A stretch of 36,382 nucleotides of DNA from CAYPXN01 sp964414715 (GCA_964414715.1 CAYPXN010000084.1:1-36382); one strand, 5' to 3'. Numbered from the stretch's first letter, positions 1 to 9,296 are shown. Numbers and translations are program-made. Notes: a model not told the origin generated them from the letters alone.

Positions 1-221
1 TCGGTTCCTTTCTTGTATAAATGAATCTTTTGGTAGAGATCCATTCGATACCAAGAATCCTGGATCCGGCGTATCTTTTTATAATCCCTCTCACTTACCC
101 AATAATATAACCCCTGGTACAATATGTCTGTAAACTGGAGAGTATCTTGAAATGCCCTCACAACTTTTCCAGAAGCTTTCCGATAATCGAAGGAGATGTA
201 GGATAGCTTTTGGAGGCACAC
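1..221 (-). CDS. Possible 5' part of an unknown gene running off the left edge
   Basis: The minus strand is open across the whole left end of the window and reads leftward off the edge. The peptide looks protein-like, with runs such as LYQGLYYWVSERDYKK and RIQDSWYRMDLYQK, rich in Tyr, Trp, Lys and Arg. I do not recognise the family. No ATG starts it: candidates are a GTG whose codon ends at position 161 and a GTG at about 221, the latter touching the start of the divergent phosphatase gene. The shorter version would begin MRAFQDTLQF. It could equally be the degraded remnant of a longer gene. One plus-strand frame is also open for the first 130 bases but looks less protein-like. Confidence 0.3.
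   Translation of the reverse strand, partial: MCLQKLSYISFDYRKASGKVVRAFQDTLQFTDILYQGLYYWVSERDYKKIRRIQDSWYRMDLYQKIHLYKKGT
160..186 (+). promoter_or_regulatory. Sigma-28-like promoter of the PP2C/FHA gene
   Basis: The sequence reads ACAACTTT, 11 bases, TCCGATAA. The -10 part matches the FliA/sigma-28 consensus GCCGATAA at 7 of 8 positions; the -35 part differs from the classical TAAAGTTT. Transcription would start near 193, giving a leader of about 30 bases with the GGAGG ribosome site properly placed. The same motif with identical spacing precedes the related genes at 27648 and 31513, which is the main support for it. Confidence 0.65.
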
Positions 222-224
222 GTC

Positions 225-3200
225 ATGGCTCGCACGGTTCCATTCGGGGATGGAATAAAATCAGCGATATTTTCTTCTTTTAAGCTTTTGGATCCTGTGG
301 TGACAGGGCTCAGCAAAATCCAAAGTGATAAGCCATTGTCATTGGACGTGGGGGTGGAGGAGTCTGGCTATACGATTGTTTCTCAAGGAGAAAAAGCCCA
401 GATCGTTTTTTCTTATGGTATTGATAATGATACAGATTCTGGAAATGGGCGACTCATCCTCAAAGATACCTTTGAAGTGGATCTCAATAAAAAGACCTTA
501 GTTTCCTTTCAAAGAAAAATTGAAGCAAATCAATCTGCCGATTTTTGGACAAGATCGGCCGCTGCTTTAAATACCCTTCAATCTCCCAGTGATAAGAGTG
601 CAGCGGTACAAAGATTTTTTAAAGACGTTGTTTTAAAGCTGGATTTGCCTGCTCCCGAAAAAGCACCCGAAGCTCGAGTTCCTGAAGTTGAAACTCCGGC
701 TCCTCCCAAGGGATTAGATCCAATTAATCGTTTGCCGAAGATTCTGAATTATTCATGGATGGCACCTTTGCATCGGGTTGTAGCGCTGTCACACCATTAT
801 AGAGCAAGTACGCCTCGTTCTGTTTTGACTCGCTATGAAAAAACATCTCTTGGACATTTGAATGCAGATCAAAGGGCGATGGATGCTCAAAATGATAATT
901 TGATAGCCGCAGCCCATTCTCCGGAAATGTTGGGGGGGCTTTTTGTGGGGTCCAGTGCATTTGTTTTGGGACGGTCTCTTGCTTCCACTTTTGCATTTAG
1001 ATCCTTGGGAACTGCACGGTTTGTTTCTACCGCGGTGGGATTAATGTTTGAAGCTCCCGCCTTTGAACTTGCTTCGCGTGAAATTCGGGCCATGAGAGAA
1101 GGTAAATTTGATCAAACAGATTTGGGCACTTCAATTTTGAGAAACTATCTCACTTTTGGGGCTTTCCGTGGAGCGGCGAGTGTGAGCCGTTCGCCTCTTG
1201 CCTCCTTTGCCGCTTTACACGGCATGAATGAACTCGAAAGATTTTACGGTCTTCAACCCTCGAACTCTTCTTATATGCAACGTGTAGTGGGAGATGGACT
1301 TCTTTTTGCCCAACTGGGAATGACGACTCAATTGAGTGAAGCTACCTTGGGACGGGCATTGGGAGTTCCGATGGTTCAGCACGAAAGTCTTCATGATTTA
1401 AAAATGAAGTCGCTGCGATATGCCATTGAAACCCGAAATAATGCCGAGATGTTTGTACAAAGAGGAGAGGTGCAAAAGGGGATTGAGAAATATTATTTTA
1501 CCGGTGGATTGGGAGAACATTTTTTCCTGGATCCCAATCGAAGTTCCTGGATTTTGGGTTTCTCTGATCCTGCGCAAGGTTTCATGCCTGATTTGCCATC
1601 AATAAATCCAGATTCTTCTTCCGTGTATGTTTTTAAGGGAGAAGATGGAAAATATTATGTGCAACGTTATCTCGATGCTCCCGGCAAGGAAGCGCTGAAA
1701 TTGGAATATTTTGATCCCGCATCCGATCAGTGGCTAAGTATAGGAAAGGATCCCATTCTTGTTGATTCCTCAAGAGATTTGGAAATCAAGGCGGGAGAAA
1801 ATAATTTATTCAAATTACAGTTAAAGAAAAATCTTCAGGCGTCTTCTGTAAAAGAAAAAGAAGTCGTCGCTGCTCCTGATGCAGCACCCGTTTCTATTCC
1901 CATTGTATTTTTGGAGGATTTGCATCCTGATCATGTGGTTTTGGCAAATGCAGAACAAACTCTGGGAGCAGCTCCTCGAGAGCTAAAGGTGAGTTATTTT
2001 ATTCCGGGATTTGGAGAAGTATCCGCCTACACAGCGGTGGGGATTGATAAGAAATTTCTGGATGGCTCTCGAAAACAGGCTGTGAATGAAGATGCTTTCG
2101 CAATTTTTAAGGATGCTCAAGGCCGTCCGGTTCTTATAGTAGCAGATGGAATGGGAGGCCATGGAGCGGGTGATTTTGCCAGTGCGGGGGCAGTAAACAA
2201 GGTGGCGGAAGTTTTAAGAGACGGGAGCTCTCCTGATTTGGGAGATGCTGCAATGAAGGCTCATGAACAAATTTTATTGGATGCTCATGGAGGTTCCACT
2301 GTCATTGGGGGAGTAAGAATTAATCCAGATGGAACCGTGGCGCATGTAAGTGCAGGAGATATTCGCTTTTGGGTTTTGCGTCGCTTGCCAGATGGCTCAC
2401 GTCAATTGATTGAACCTCATGCACCGGATAGCTTGGCCTATTATCTTTTAAAAACAGGGCTAACTTTTGGTGTCAAAACTATAAAAAGTGAATTAGAAGC
2501 AAATGCTTCATCCGAATCCGGTAGAGTCTTTTCAGGTCTGGGCATCATTGATCCGAATACGGGTAATCCTGTTCATCCTCAATTGGTCAATGAATTTAAA
2601 TTAGGGCAACACAGGCAGTTGTTACATCAGGAAGTTCTGAAAATAAATGTGGGGACTGAGTCTGCGCCTCAATGGGAAAATTTTGTTCTTCAGGAAGGCG
2701 ATGAATTAGTTTTGATGAGCGATGGTCCGGGAGATCTTGTTAATAAAGAGCAATTTTTGGGAGTAATAAAAGATGCTCCGCATGCCTCAAGTGCTCTCGA
2801 TGCAATTGAGCTTTATACAAAGAGGGCTTTGGAACTTTATCAGTGGCGTTACGCTCATCCGGGAGATAAAGCAGAATTCGTCCAAATTCCCTCGGGTCAA
2901 TTATACGAAGGTTTATTTATCAACAAGGATGGAGATATTCATAATCAGCCACAAGGGGGTAGCTTAGTTGCTCACGTAGGTCCCGACAATGTTACTGCTC
3001 TTGTCTATCGTCATAATCCCAATAAGGTGAGAGTGGGGCCTCTTCTCCCTCAAACAGGGCTTCCACCTTCTACAGCGGGAACAGGGACAGGTTCAAATAC
3101 AACACCTTCTCCTGCGGATCCTCAGTCTTCCGGAACGACTTCGGGTTCTACAGGGACAGTTCCGAATCCGCCAACTCCTCCACCCGCAGCGGCACCCACT

Positions 3201-3611
3201 CCGCAAGGAAGCGCGCTTCCGATTGAAGCTCCCGTGATTAAAATATTTTATGAGGGTAAGTTCCATGACTTCTCTTCTCCGGATTCGATGGCACTCAGTT
3301 TTGGGAGAAGTCACCAGGCTCATTTGTTTACAGATCAAAAACCTTGGATTGCGAAAGATCATTTCAAAATTGAATATGTAAAAGAAAACGGAGTTTGGAT
3401 GTACAAACTGACCGCTCTGGCGGGAGAAGGTTTGTGGGTAGACAATCAAAAATCTGATAAAAATCAGATAAGTAAAATATTGGGAGCAGGAGAAGAGATT
3501 TTATTGCCTTCCGGAGATTATGCAGTAACTCCCAAAAAATCTCCCACGGAGTTTGATACTTTATTTATGATGGTTCTTCCTCCTCTAGTTGAAAAGCCGG
3601 CCACTCCTTAA
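225..3611 (+). CDS. Giant modular protein with PP2C-type phosphatase and C-terminal FHA domain
   Basis: The protein has about 1,128 residues. ATG at 225 is chosen because GGAGG lies 8 bases upstream; a TTG 15 bases earlier is possible. Domains (numbered from the TTG, subtract 5 for the ATG): an N-terminal domain at 20-145 with the signature SLDVGVEES; the shared Gly/Ala-rich helical module at 203-385; an FHA-like or linker region at about 470-545; a PP2C Ser/Thr phosphatase at about 604-935; a Pro/Thr/Ser-rich linker at about 945-1005; and an FHA-like domain at 1008-1105. All PP2C metal-binding motifs are present: NEDAF, VADGMGG, SAGDIRFW, MSDGPGD and DNVTALV. The FHA part keeps FGRS and KDHFKIEY. 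The phosphatase should remove phosphate from Ser/Thr of unknown partners, and the FHA domain should bind phosphothreonine. No signal peptide is seen. No kinase gene is in the window. The N-terminal two domains are homologous to those of the 31513-34956 protein. Confidence 0.85.
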   Translation: MARTVPFGDGIKSAIFSSFKLLDPVVTGLSKIQSDKPLSLDVGVEESGYTIVSQGEKAQIVFSYGIDNDTDSGNGRLILKDTFEVDLNKKTLVSFQRKIEANQSADFWTRSAAALNTLQSPSDKSAAVQRFFKDVVLKLDLPAPEKAPEARVPEVETPAPPKGLDPINRLPKILNYSWMAPLHRVVALSHHYRASTPRSVLTRYEKTSLGHLNADQRAMDAQNDNLIAAAHSPEMLGGLFVGSSAFVLGRSLASTFAFRSLGTARFVSTAVGLMFEAPAFELASREIRAMREGKFDQTDLGTSILRNYLTFGAFRGAASVSRSPLASFAALHGMNELERFYGLQPSNSSYMQRVVGDGLLFAQLGMTTQLSEATLGRALGVPMVQHESLHDLKMKSLRYAIETRNNAEMFVQRGEVQKGIEKYYFTGGLGEHFFLDPNRSSWILGFSDPAQGFMPDLPSINPDSSSVYVFKGEDGKYYVQRYLDAPGKEALKLEYFDPASDQWLSIGKDPILVDSSRDLEIKAGENNLFKLQLKKNLQASSVKEKEVVAAPDAAPVSIPIVFLEDLHPDHVVLANAEQTLGAAPRELKVSYFIPGFGEVSAYTAVGIDKKFLDGSRKQAVNEDAFAIFKDAQGRPVLIVADGMGGHGAGDFASAGAVNKVAEVLRDGSSPDLGDAAMKAHEQILLDAHGGSTVIGGVRINPDGTVAHVSAGDIRFWVLRRLPDGSRQLIEPHAPDSLAYYLLKTGLTFGVKTIKSELEANASSESGRVFSGLGIIDPNTGNPVHPQLVNEFKLGQHRQLLHQEVLKINVGTESAPQWENFVLQEGDELVLMSDGPGDLVNKEQFLGVIKDAPHASSALDAIELYTKRALELYQWRYAHPGDKAEFVQIPSGQLYEGLFINKDGDIHNQPQGGSLVAHVGPDNVTALVYRHNPNKVRVGPLLPQTGLPPSTAGTGTGSNTTPSPADPQSSGTTSGSTGTVPNPPTPPPAAAPTPQGSALPIEAPVIKIFYEGKFHDFSSPDSMALSFGRSHQAHLFTDQKPWIAKDHFKIEYVKENGVWMYKLTALAGEGLWVDNQKSDKNQISKILGAGEEILLPSGDYAVTPKKSPTEFDTLFMMVLPPLVEKPATP

Positions 3612-3614
3612 TCA

Positions 3615-3637
3615 ACCCTCTCATTTTGAGAAAGGGT
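3615..3637 (+). terminator. Hairpin after the PP2C/FHA gene, weak terminator candidate
   Basis: The arms ACCCT/AGGGT and CTCA/TGAG form a stem-loop with a two-base bulge just after the stop codon. There is no run of T afterwards, so it may stabilise the 3' end of the message or be a fragment of the palindromic repeat family seen further right, rather than a true terminator. The following bases to 3796 are AT-rich with no other clear element. Confidence 0.3.
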
Positions 3638-3796
3638 GTCAAAATACTCATCAAATTGTTAATTTTGGTTAAGAGGGATTAAGAAGGGTTAATTGAAATA
3701 TTGTTATTTTTCAAAATGTTATAAACTTTATATAGACTGGCATAGAGCTTGCTCCGTTACATACTTGTGATGGGTTCGAAAATGTAAGGAGGAGTT

Positions 3797-4015
3797 ATGA
3801 GCTCTTATAAACATTCTAAATGCGATGATCACAGCTTTTCTAAAAAGGATTTTGTGCCTGGTACTTATCAAATTGTGATTACCCGGATGGAAGAGAACGG
3901 AAGAAAGAAATCACTTACCGCCTATGTTCCCATGAATCGGCATGGAAGAGATGAGTTGCTGCGAAGACATTTTGAAGGACATCCTCACAAAAAACCTGAA
4001 TATTTTGTAAAATAA
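3797..4015 (+). CDS. Small charged protein of unknown function
   Basis: A 72-residue protein, rich in His, Lys and Arg, with no signal peptide or membrane segment. I do not recognise a family. The start is well supported: AAGGAGG lies 4 bases before the ATG, one of the strongest ribosome sites in the window. The middle reads GTYQIVITRMEENGRKK and suggests a small beta-sheet fold; the C-terminal third is basic and helical (RDELLRRHFEG). It stands alone, 185 bases after the phosphatase gene and followed at once by a strong terminator, so it is a single-gene transcript. The two cysteine-free halves and the lone Cys9 give no metal motif. The good ribosome site and terminator argue for a real, well-expressed gene. 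Confidence 0.7.
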   Translation: MSSYKHSKCDDHSFSKKDFVPGTYQIVITRMEENGRKKSLTAYVPMNRHGRDELLRRHFEGHPHKKPEYFVK

Positions 4016-4037
4016 ATTCCAAATCCTGATGTGTGTT

Positions 4038-4070
4038 AAAAAAGGTCCGTTGTTATGACGGGCCTTTTTT
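4038..4070 (+). terminator. Intrinsic terminator, overlapping the end of the convergent slt gene
   Basis: The stem is GGTCCGT/ACGGGCC (one G-T pair) with a 7-base loop, flanked by six A on one side and six T on the other. It can act in both directions. The minus-strand slt stop codon lies in the loop, so the last five codons of slt form the stem. Confidence 0.85.
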
Positions 4071-6086
4071 ATTTCCTTGATAAGACCAAAGGCTTTGCAT
4101 GACTTTCATCACATAATTGTAGGTTTCCTTGTAAGGGATTTGTTCAATAAATTCGTCACAAGCCTGATTTTGTCTCTGGGTAGACCAGCGTTCTACTGCG
4201 AGAGGTCCCGCATTATAAGCCGCAATGGTTTGAATGATATTGCCCGAGAATTGTCGGTTCAGTTTGGAAAGATAATGAGAACCAAATCGTAAATTGATGA
4301 GAGGTTTCATCAGGTCGTCGCTTGTGTAACTGCTTAAATTCAAATCTTCTGCAATTTCATAACCTGTCTGGGGAATGATTTGCATGAGTCCCATGGCACC
4401 CACGGGAGACAGTGCTTTCGGGTTGAAATGACTTTCTTCCTTCATGATTGCCCAAATCAATTCGGGAGGAATTTGTTCCACATAAGCAAAAAATTCGACC
4501 CAGTCATTCATGCGATCTTTGATCAGGTCTGAACTGGCATTTTGCTGTCCATAGTAATCAATAAAATCTTCCCACAAACCGAGAAGTAAAAGTTCTTTCA
4601 ATGTTTTTTCTTGTTCAGAAGCTACAGGGAGATTGGGGGGAGAATCTTTTTTACTAAGAATTTTGAAGGGATTGACCTGGGGACAGCTATGAGCCTGATT
4701 TTGTCGAACGATATCTTCCCAGCGGGAATAGAATCCGGAGTCCTGGTTGAGCGCAGCTTTTGCGGCTTTGAGTTCTTCTTTTTGTCCGGATTCTTCCAAC
4801 CATCTCATTTTCCAGTAAACCACTTTTTTGGGATAACTTTTTTCAAGTCCTTCCAGCTCTCGAATCGATTCGTTATATTTTTTGAGTTGGGCCAAACACC
4901 AGGCCTTTCGCCAGCGGGCTTCCTCAGTTTTGGGATTGCTGGGATAAGATTGAAGAAATTGATCAAAAGCTTCAACAGCCTTATCGCATTGTCCTCCATC
5001 ATAATAAAGAAATGCAATCTTCCAACTGGTTTTGGAAGAGTCTCCCGGATTTTGTGCCGCGATGTCTTTTTGGGTGGCAATGGCTTTGTCGAATTGGTTG
5101 GAACGTGCATAGGAAGAAGCAAGCTTGTCGAGATAATCCGATTTTAAATTTGTATCAGAGGTATTGTGAACAAGCTCCGCGTATCGATCTGCCGCATCTT
5201 TGTAGTAGCGTGCCTTGAAATAGACTTCCGCTGCGTCGAGTGCACGACTTTGTTGTGAGGAACTATCTAAAGAAGGCCAGAGAGCTTTATAATCGTTGGC
5301 CGCCTCGACATATCGATCCTGGTTTTTGAGTTGATCAATGCGGGAGAAAGTATCATTTGCAGAAAAATCCGGGGGGATTTTTGAATCCTTTTGATGAATA
5401 TCTTTCAGGATTTTTTGAAGATAATTTTCAGCAATTCCGCCTTGGGCTTTCATATAACTATTGCGAAGTTGTTCATAAGCTTCGTTGCTATTTCCAATAC
5501 TTTTCAGACACTCAATAAGATCAAGACGGGTATATTCTTTATCCAAATCTTTTTTCTGGGAATTAATCAGTTCATTGAAAAAACTTTGTGCCTTGTCGCC
5601 TTCTTTTGCCGCGCAAAGTGATGATGCGTATTCTCTCAACACGCGGGGTGAAACATTAGAGCTGCTGCTGCAAGATCCTCCACAAACTTTATCCAGGGTT
5701 TTTAGGGCATCTGAAGCTTTGCCGGACATTCTTTGAGATCGGGCCAACCAGTAAGGAAGAATGGGATCCAACTCTTTGTATTTACCGGAGAGGTTTGAAA
5801 AAATCTGGTTTGCTTGCTCAGCATTTCCTTGCATGAGGGCGACGTAGCCTTGCATGAATTGAAAACGCTCCTTGGATTTGTCATCCAATTTGAGTTTTCC
5901 CCCTTCCAGAATCAGTTGGAAGGCTTCTTTCTGGTGTCCGGACATTAAAAGATTGGCAAGATAGACAAGCTTTTGAGTCGGTTTCAAATCTTTGTAGGAA
6001 AAATCACTTTCTTCCTTTTTTTTGGCGTTTGCAGAAAAGGAAAAAATGGAGATGAGACAAACAAAGAGGATGATTTTTTTCTTCAT
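4053..6086 (-). CDS. slt: Periplasmic soluble lytic transglycosylase with TPR-like repeats
   Basis: The protein has 677 residues. It cleaves the MurNAc-GlcNAc bond of peptidoglycan to make 1,6-anhydro products. A signal peptide is clear (MKKKIILFVCLISIFSFSANA, about 21 residues, no lipobox). Residues about 30-480 are alpha-helical TPR-like repeats, matching the superhelical U-domain of Slt70-type enzymes. The catalytic SLT domain covers about 530-660. It contains the catalytic glutamate (about E551) in KEESHFNP, then GAMGLMQ, AAYNAG and IPYKETYNYV, all expected motifs. The length is close to E. coli Slt (645 residues). It begins 24 bases after the protease/barrel gene and is probably co-transcribed with it. 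The ribosome site is weak. Confidence 0.93.
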   Translation of the reverse strand: MKKKIILFVCLISIFSFSANAKKKEESDFSYKDLKPTQKLVYLANLLMSGHQKEAFQLILEGGKLKLDDKSKERFQFMQGYVALMQGNAEQANQIFSNLSGKYKELDPILPYWLARSQRMSGKASDALKTLDKVCGGSCSSSSNVSPRVLREYASSLCAAKEGDKAQSFFNELINSQKKDLDKEYTRLDLIECLKSIGNSNEAYEQLRNSYMKAQGGIAENYLQKILKDIHQKDSKIPPDFSANDTFSRIDQLKNQDRYVEAANDYKALWPSLDSSSQQSRALDAAEVYFKARYYKDAADRYAELVHNTSDTNLKSDYLDKLASSYARSNQFDKAIATQKDIAAQNPGDSSKTSWKIAFLYYDGGQCDKAVEAFDQFLQSYPSNPKTEEARWRKAWCLAQLKKYNESIRELEGLEKSYPKKVVYWKMRWLEESGQKEELKAAKAALNQDSGFYSRWEDIVRQNQAHSCPQVNPFKILSKKDSPPNLPVASEQEKTLKELLLLGLWEDFIDYYGQQNASSDLIKDRMNDWVEFFAYVEQIPPELIWAIMKEESHFNPKALSPVGAMGLMQIIPQTGYEIAEDLNLSSYTSDDLMKPLINLRFGSHYLSKLNRQFSGNIIQTIAAYNAGPLAVERWSTQRQNQACDEFIEQIPYKETYNYVMKVMQSLWSYQGNKKGPS

Positions 6087-6110
6087 AAAAAAATGGGCAG
6101 AAGTAATTTT

Positions 6111-9100
6111 TTAGAAAGAAGTTCCCAGCTCAAGAATAATGACACCATTTTTGATGCTAGCTTGAGTGAGGGGATCGGTTAATCCTCCCAAGAACTGTCT
6201 TCCTTTTACAATAATACCGTATCCTAAACGACCGGTGATAGGGAGTCCATAGGCGATGACAAAGTTACCTCGTAATTCGGCACCCACGCCCAACAGAAAT
6301 TCATTAAACTTCGGAGAAGTATCAAACACAGTTCCATAATCTGCAAAGAAAGCCATGTGCAAGTTTTTAAGGAAGATGGGTCCGGTTCCCAAACCTCTTT
6401 CCACATCTACCAAAGGAAGTCGGTATTCGCCGGAGAACAGCATGCCACCTTCTCCAGAGAATGTAATTTGGGGCAAGCCTCTCAAAGTTAACAGATAATT
6501 TGTATATTCTGTTCCCACACCTTCCCCGGTGGCGGAACCCAAGCGGAAAACCCCTTGAAAAATTTTATCTCCGAAGTTGTAACCTCCTGTCGCTCGCAAA
6601 GCGAACACATGATTTTCAGACCAGGGCATCGGAATATATTCACGTGCGTCCAGCTGGAATATGCGGGTTTGGTTGCCGTGTTGTGCGCCCAAGGCAGTGG
6701 AGCTCACATCGAAAGTAAAGCGGATGCGAGGTCCACCTTCCAAACTGATGGAAGCAGGATATTTGCTGGCTCGGCTAAAAGTATAGTTCAGATGAAATCC
6801 GGCAAAATTTCCAATATTCAAAAAGGGTGTAAAGGCTCCGGCGACGTGCTTGTCATCAGATTTATTGTCGAAGTAATAATAGATATCCAGTTTTTGTTGT
6901 CCCGCGGGAAGACGAATTCCCGCAAAAACTCTCTTGTTTTCTTCGAAATAAGCCCGTCCTGTTCGGAAGACGTCTCCGTAGTTTACAGCATAATCATTGA
7001 AGCCGACGTAAAAAGGCGTCCACCAACGATTGTAAGTGTAAAGAAAATCGCCGCCCCAAAACTGGGCATCGGTGCGGTAGTTCACATCAGCTGTCCAAAT
7101 ATGCCAACCGAGAGGATCCGAGTTGGCGAGTCCTGCGGAGAACAACCAGACGTTATCGGTCATGACCACACCCGGCATGATGTAGCGTGGAAAGAAAAGT
7201 CGGCGGAAAGGATTGTATTTTGTTTCCTTATATTCCGAGGCCGGCATGCTTTCCGCTTGAGATTCGGCAGTGGGAGCGCTCAAGCTTTTGTTGTCATTCG
7301 ATGTGAGAGTGAAATTTTGATTTGTACTTTGAAGTCTTAAGGAATCGAGCGTTTTATTACCCAAAAGAGGAGAAGGTTTTAAGCCAGGCATTTTTCTTGC
7401 CGGAGCATTGTTTGCGCTGCTGCTTGTTTCCTCAAAACTTTCGATATCATAACCCCGGCCAAAATAATTCTGAACGACAATTTTATTCGTGCCCGGAATC
7501 GGTTGAGGGGCAAAAACACCGGTCAGGACATTGGTGAGCTGGATAGGAGATGAGGTGGAAGGTAAAAGAGAAAGGGTAGAAGAATTTTTCTTTCTTTTTC
7601 CTTTTCCCGTTTCCCTTTTCCCATTTACCGCCAAATTCATTTTATAAATATTCGAAATGCCACTTCGGTCGGAGGTGAAGTAAACAGATTTACCATCCGT
7701 ACTGTAGTGAGGTTCATTATCAATGGCAGGATCTTGTGTCAGCTGTCGGACAATTTTTCCTTCCAAATCATAAATGTAAAGATCCCGGTTTCCATTCATC
7801 CAGGCAGAAACCACAATATTTTTTCCATCCGGAGAAAAGCGTGGATTGGAAAACTGGGTGAAGAGAGGAGCCTGTGTGATTTGTTTTTCCTCTTTGCTTT
7901 CCCGGTTATAGAGGAAAAGTTGGGTAGTGCCCATTTTGTTGACGACGTATACAATCGATTTTCCATCCGGAGAGTAATCGGGATCAGAAGCTCGCTTGCC
8001 ATTGGTAATTACACCCAACTTTTTAGTTTCAAGATCGATTTCATACACATCATTATACATGTAGAAATATTTGTATTTGCCGATGGATGAAAAAGCGATT
8101 TTCTTTCCATCCGGAGAAAAGCTGATCTGATCGCTTGCGCGCCCCTTATAAAGGAGCTCGTCTTTTTTGCTTTCCAGGTCGAGTACACGGATTTCTCCGG
8201 GACCATGCGTGTCCGTTTTGGAATAGATCATTTTTTTCCCGTCGGGAGAGGGGGTAGCACCCATCAGGTTACCATCGATGTGAACTAATTTTTCAAAAGA
8301 AGTAAGACCTTTTGCGCTGAGCTCTTGTTGTACTTTCTGATATTTTACCTTGAGACTTTCTTTCCATTCATTCCAGAGTTTGAAAAAATTTTTATTATCG
8401 TAGGTTTTTCTTGCTTTATTATTCAAAGAAAAGAGCCAAACAGAATCTCCATAGCGGGTGATGAATTCCGTGATTTTTTCAGCCCCATAAGTGTCCGCAA
8501 GATATTGCCAAAATGCCCCTCCGTAAATGTAGGGAAAGTTTGCACCGGGCCAGTTGATCATTTGTCCACTGCCCTGATCCAGATGGATGAATTGATCGTT
8601 CAGGATATCTGTACGAAGCATCATGTCTGAAAAAGAGCCGTTGTTGCGCCCCCTTCCTTTTACACTTTCTTCGTAAACCGCAATCCCTTCACGTACCCAA
8701 CCGGGTGTGAGGCCGTTGGGAGTGACAATTTTACCCAAGAGCCAACGGAAAGGTGTGGCAATGCCGCCAAATTTGTCGATGTGAAGGATGTGCGTGAATT
8801 CGTGGGTAAAAAGTTCCTCGAGCCAGTTTTCGTAGTAGTTCAGGCTGGAATTTCCATCAGGTGCGGTGACCAATAGAAGGACATAGTTGTAAGGCAAAGT
8901 CATTGCAAAGGCGTTCGCGGCATCGGTGTTGTCGACCAGTACCACCTCAGTACGAAGCCAGGGTTTCCATTCGAGCTTGGGAGAAAGGGTGGCGTAAACT
9001 TTTTCACTGATTCCCGCCAAACGATAAGCCACTTCTTCTTCACCTTGGTAAAAATTGATGTTGAAGTGTTGGGTGCTGAGGGTTTTCCATTTCAGTTTGG

Positions 9101-9185
9101 GATCAAAAAAAGCCGCATGAGTTGATTGAAGAAAGCAGAAAAAGACAGAGAGGAGCAAAAGCCCTCGAAGAATATTTTTTTTCAT
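6111..9185 (-). CDS. Fusion of gluzincin protease domain, TolB-like beta-propeller and outer-membrane barrel
   Basis: The protein has 1,024 residues. The ATG at 9185 is preferred over one 34 codons upstream because a signal peptide (MKKNILRGLLLLSVFFCF..., cleavage near THA-A) and an AGGA ribosome site then fall in place. Residues about 25-270 are a metallopeptidase of the MA clan: HEFTH at 128-132, with a downstream REGIAVYEE supplying the third ligand (E166). About 310-590 are WD40-like TolB propeller blades, each with SPDGKK-type motifs. After a low-complexity linker, about 690-1,024 form an outer-membrane beta-barrel of the bacterial surface antigen/Omp85 type, ending in Phe. The propeller and protease should sit in the periplasm, or be exposed at the surface. 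The substrate is unknown. The slt gene follows 24 bases later, suggesting a shared envelope role. Confidence 0.85.
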   Translation of the reverse strand: MKKNILRGLLLLSVFFCFLQSTHAAFFDPKLKWKTLSTQHFNINFYQGEEEVAYRLAGISEKVYATLSPKLEWKPWLRTEVVLVDNTDAANAFAMTLPYNYVLLLVTAPDGNSSLNYYENWLEELFTHEFTHILHIDKFGGIATPFRWLLGKIVTPNGLTPGWVREGIAVYEESVKGRGRNNGSFSDMMLRTDILNDQFIHLDQGSGQMINWPGANFPYIYGGAFWQYLADTYGAEKITEFITRYGDSVWLFSLNNKARKTYDNKNFFKLWNEWKESLKVKYQKVQQELSAKGLTSFEKLVHIDGNLMGATPSPDGKKMIYSKTDTHGPGEIRVLDLESKKDELLYKGRASDQISFSPDGKKIAFSSIGKYKYFYMYNDVYEIDLETKKLGVITNGKRASDPDYSPDGKSIVYVVNKMGTTQLFLYNRESKEEKQITQAPLFTQFSNPRFSPDGKNIVVSAWMNGNRDLYIYDLEGKIVRQLTQDPAIDNEPHYSTDGKSVYFTSDRSGISNIYKMNLAVNGKRETGKGKRKKNSSTLSLLPSTSSPIQLTNVLTGVFAPQPIPGTNKIVVQNYFGRGYDIESFEETSSSANNAPARKMPGLKPSPLLGNKTLDSLRLQSTNQNFTLTSNDNKSLSAPTAESQAESMPASEYKETKYNPFRRLFFPRYIMPGVVMTDNVWLFSAGLANSDPLGWHIWTADVNYRTDAQFWGGDFLYTYNRWWTPFYVGFNDYAVNYGDVFRTGRAYFEENKRVFAGIRLPAGQQKLDIYYYFDNKSDDKHVAGAFTPFLNIGNFAGFHLNYTFSRASKYPASISLEGGPRIRFTFDVSSTALGAQHGNQTRIFQLDAREYIPMPWSENHVFALRATGGYNFGDKIFQGVFRLGSATGEGVGTEYTNYLLTLRGLPQITFSGEGGMLFSGEYRLPLVDVERGLGTGPIFLKNLHMAFFADYGTVFDTSPKFNEFLLGVGAELRGNFVIAYGLPITGRLGYGIIVKGRQFLGGLTDPLTQASIKNGVIILELGTSF
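7550..7630 (-). repeat. Low-complexity, purine-rich insertion inside the protease/barrel gene
   Basis: On the coding strand this stretch is almost all purine and then pyrimidine. It encodes NGKRETGKGKRKK followed by a Ser/Thr/Leu-rich tail, between the propeller and the barrel. Its composition is unlike the rest of the gene. It looks like an in-frame insertion of a dispersed repeat or an expanded simple sequence, placed in a linker where it does little harm. Confidence 0.5.
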
Positions 9186-9296
9186 GATGGAAATCCTGAT
9201 TGGAAAATTAAAATTGCTGAAAGAATAAGAAGTTAGCTCACTCAAGGCAAGAGAAATGACTTGGTTTTTTAAAAAAGCTGTGCTCATTTCTCTTTT

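Noticed and set aside
6555..7340. 261-codon open frame on the plus strand
   Set aside because: It is antisense to the protease/barrel gene, whose protein is clearly real. The peptide has no domain character.
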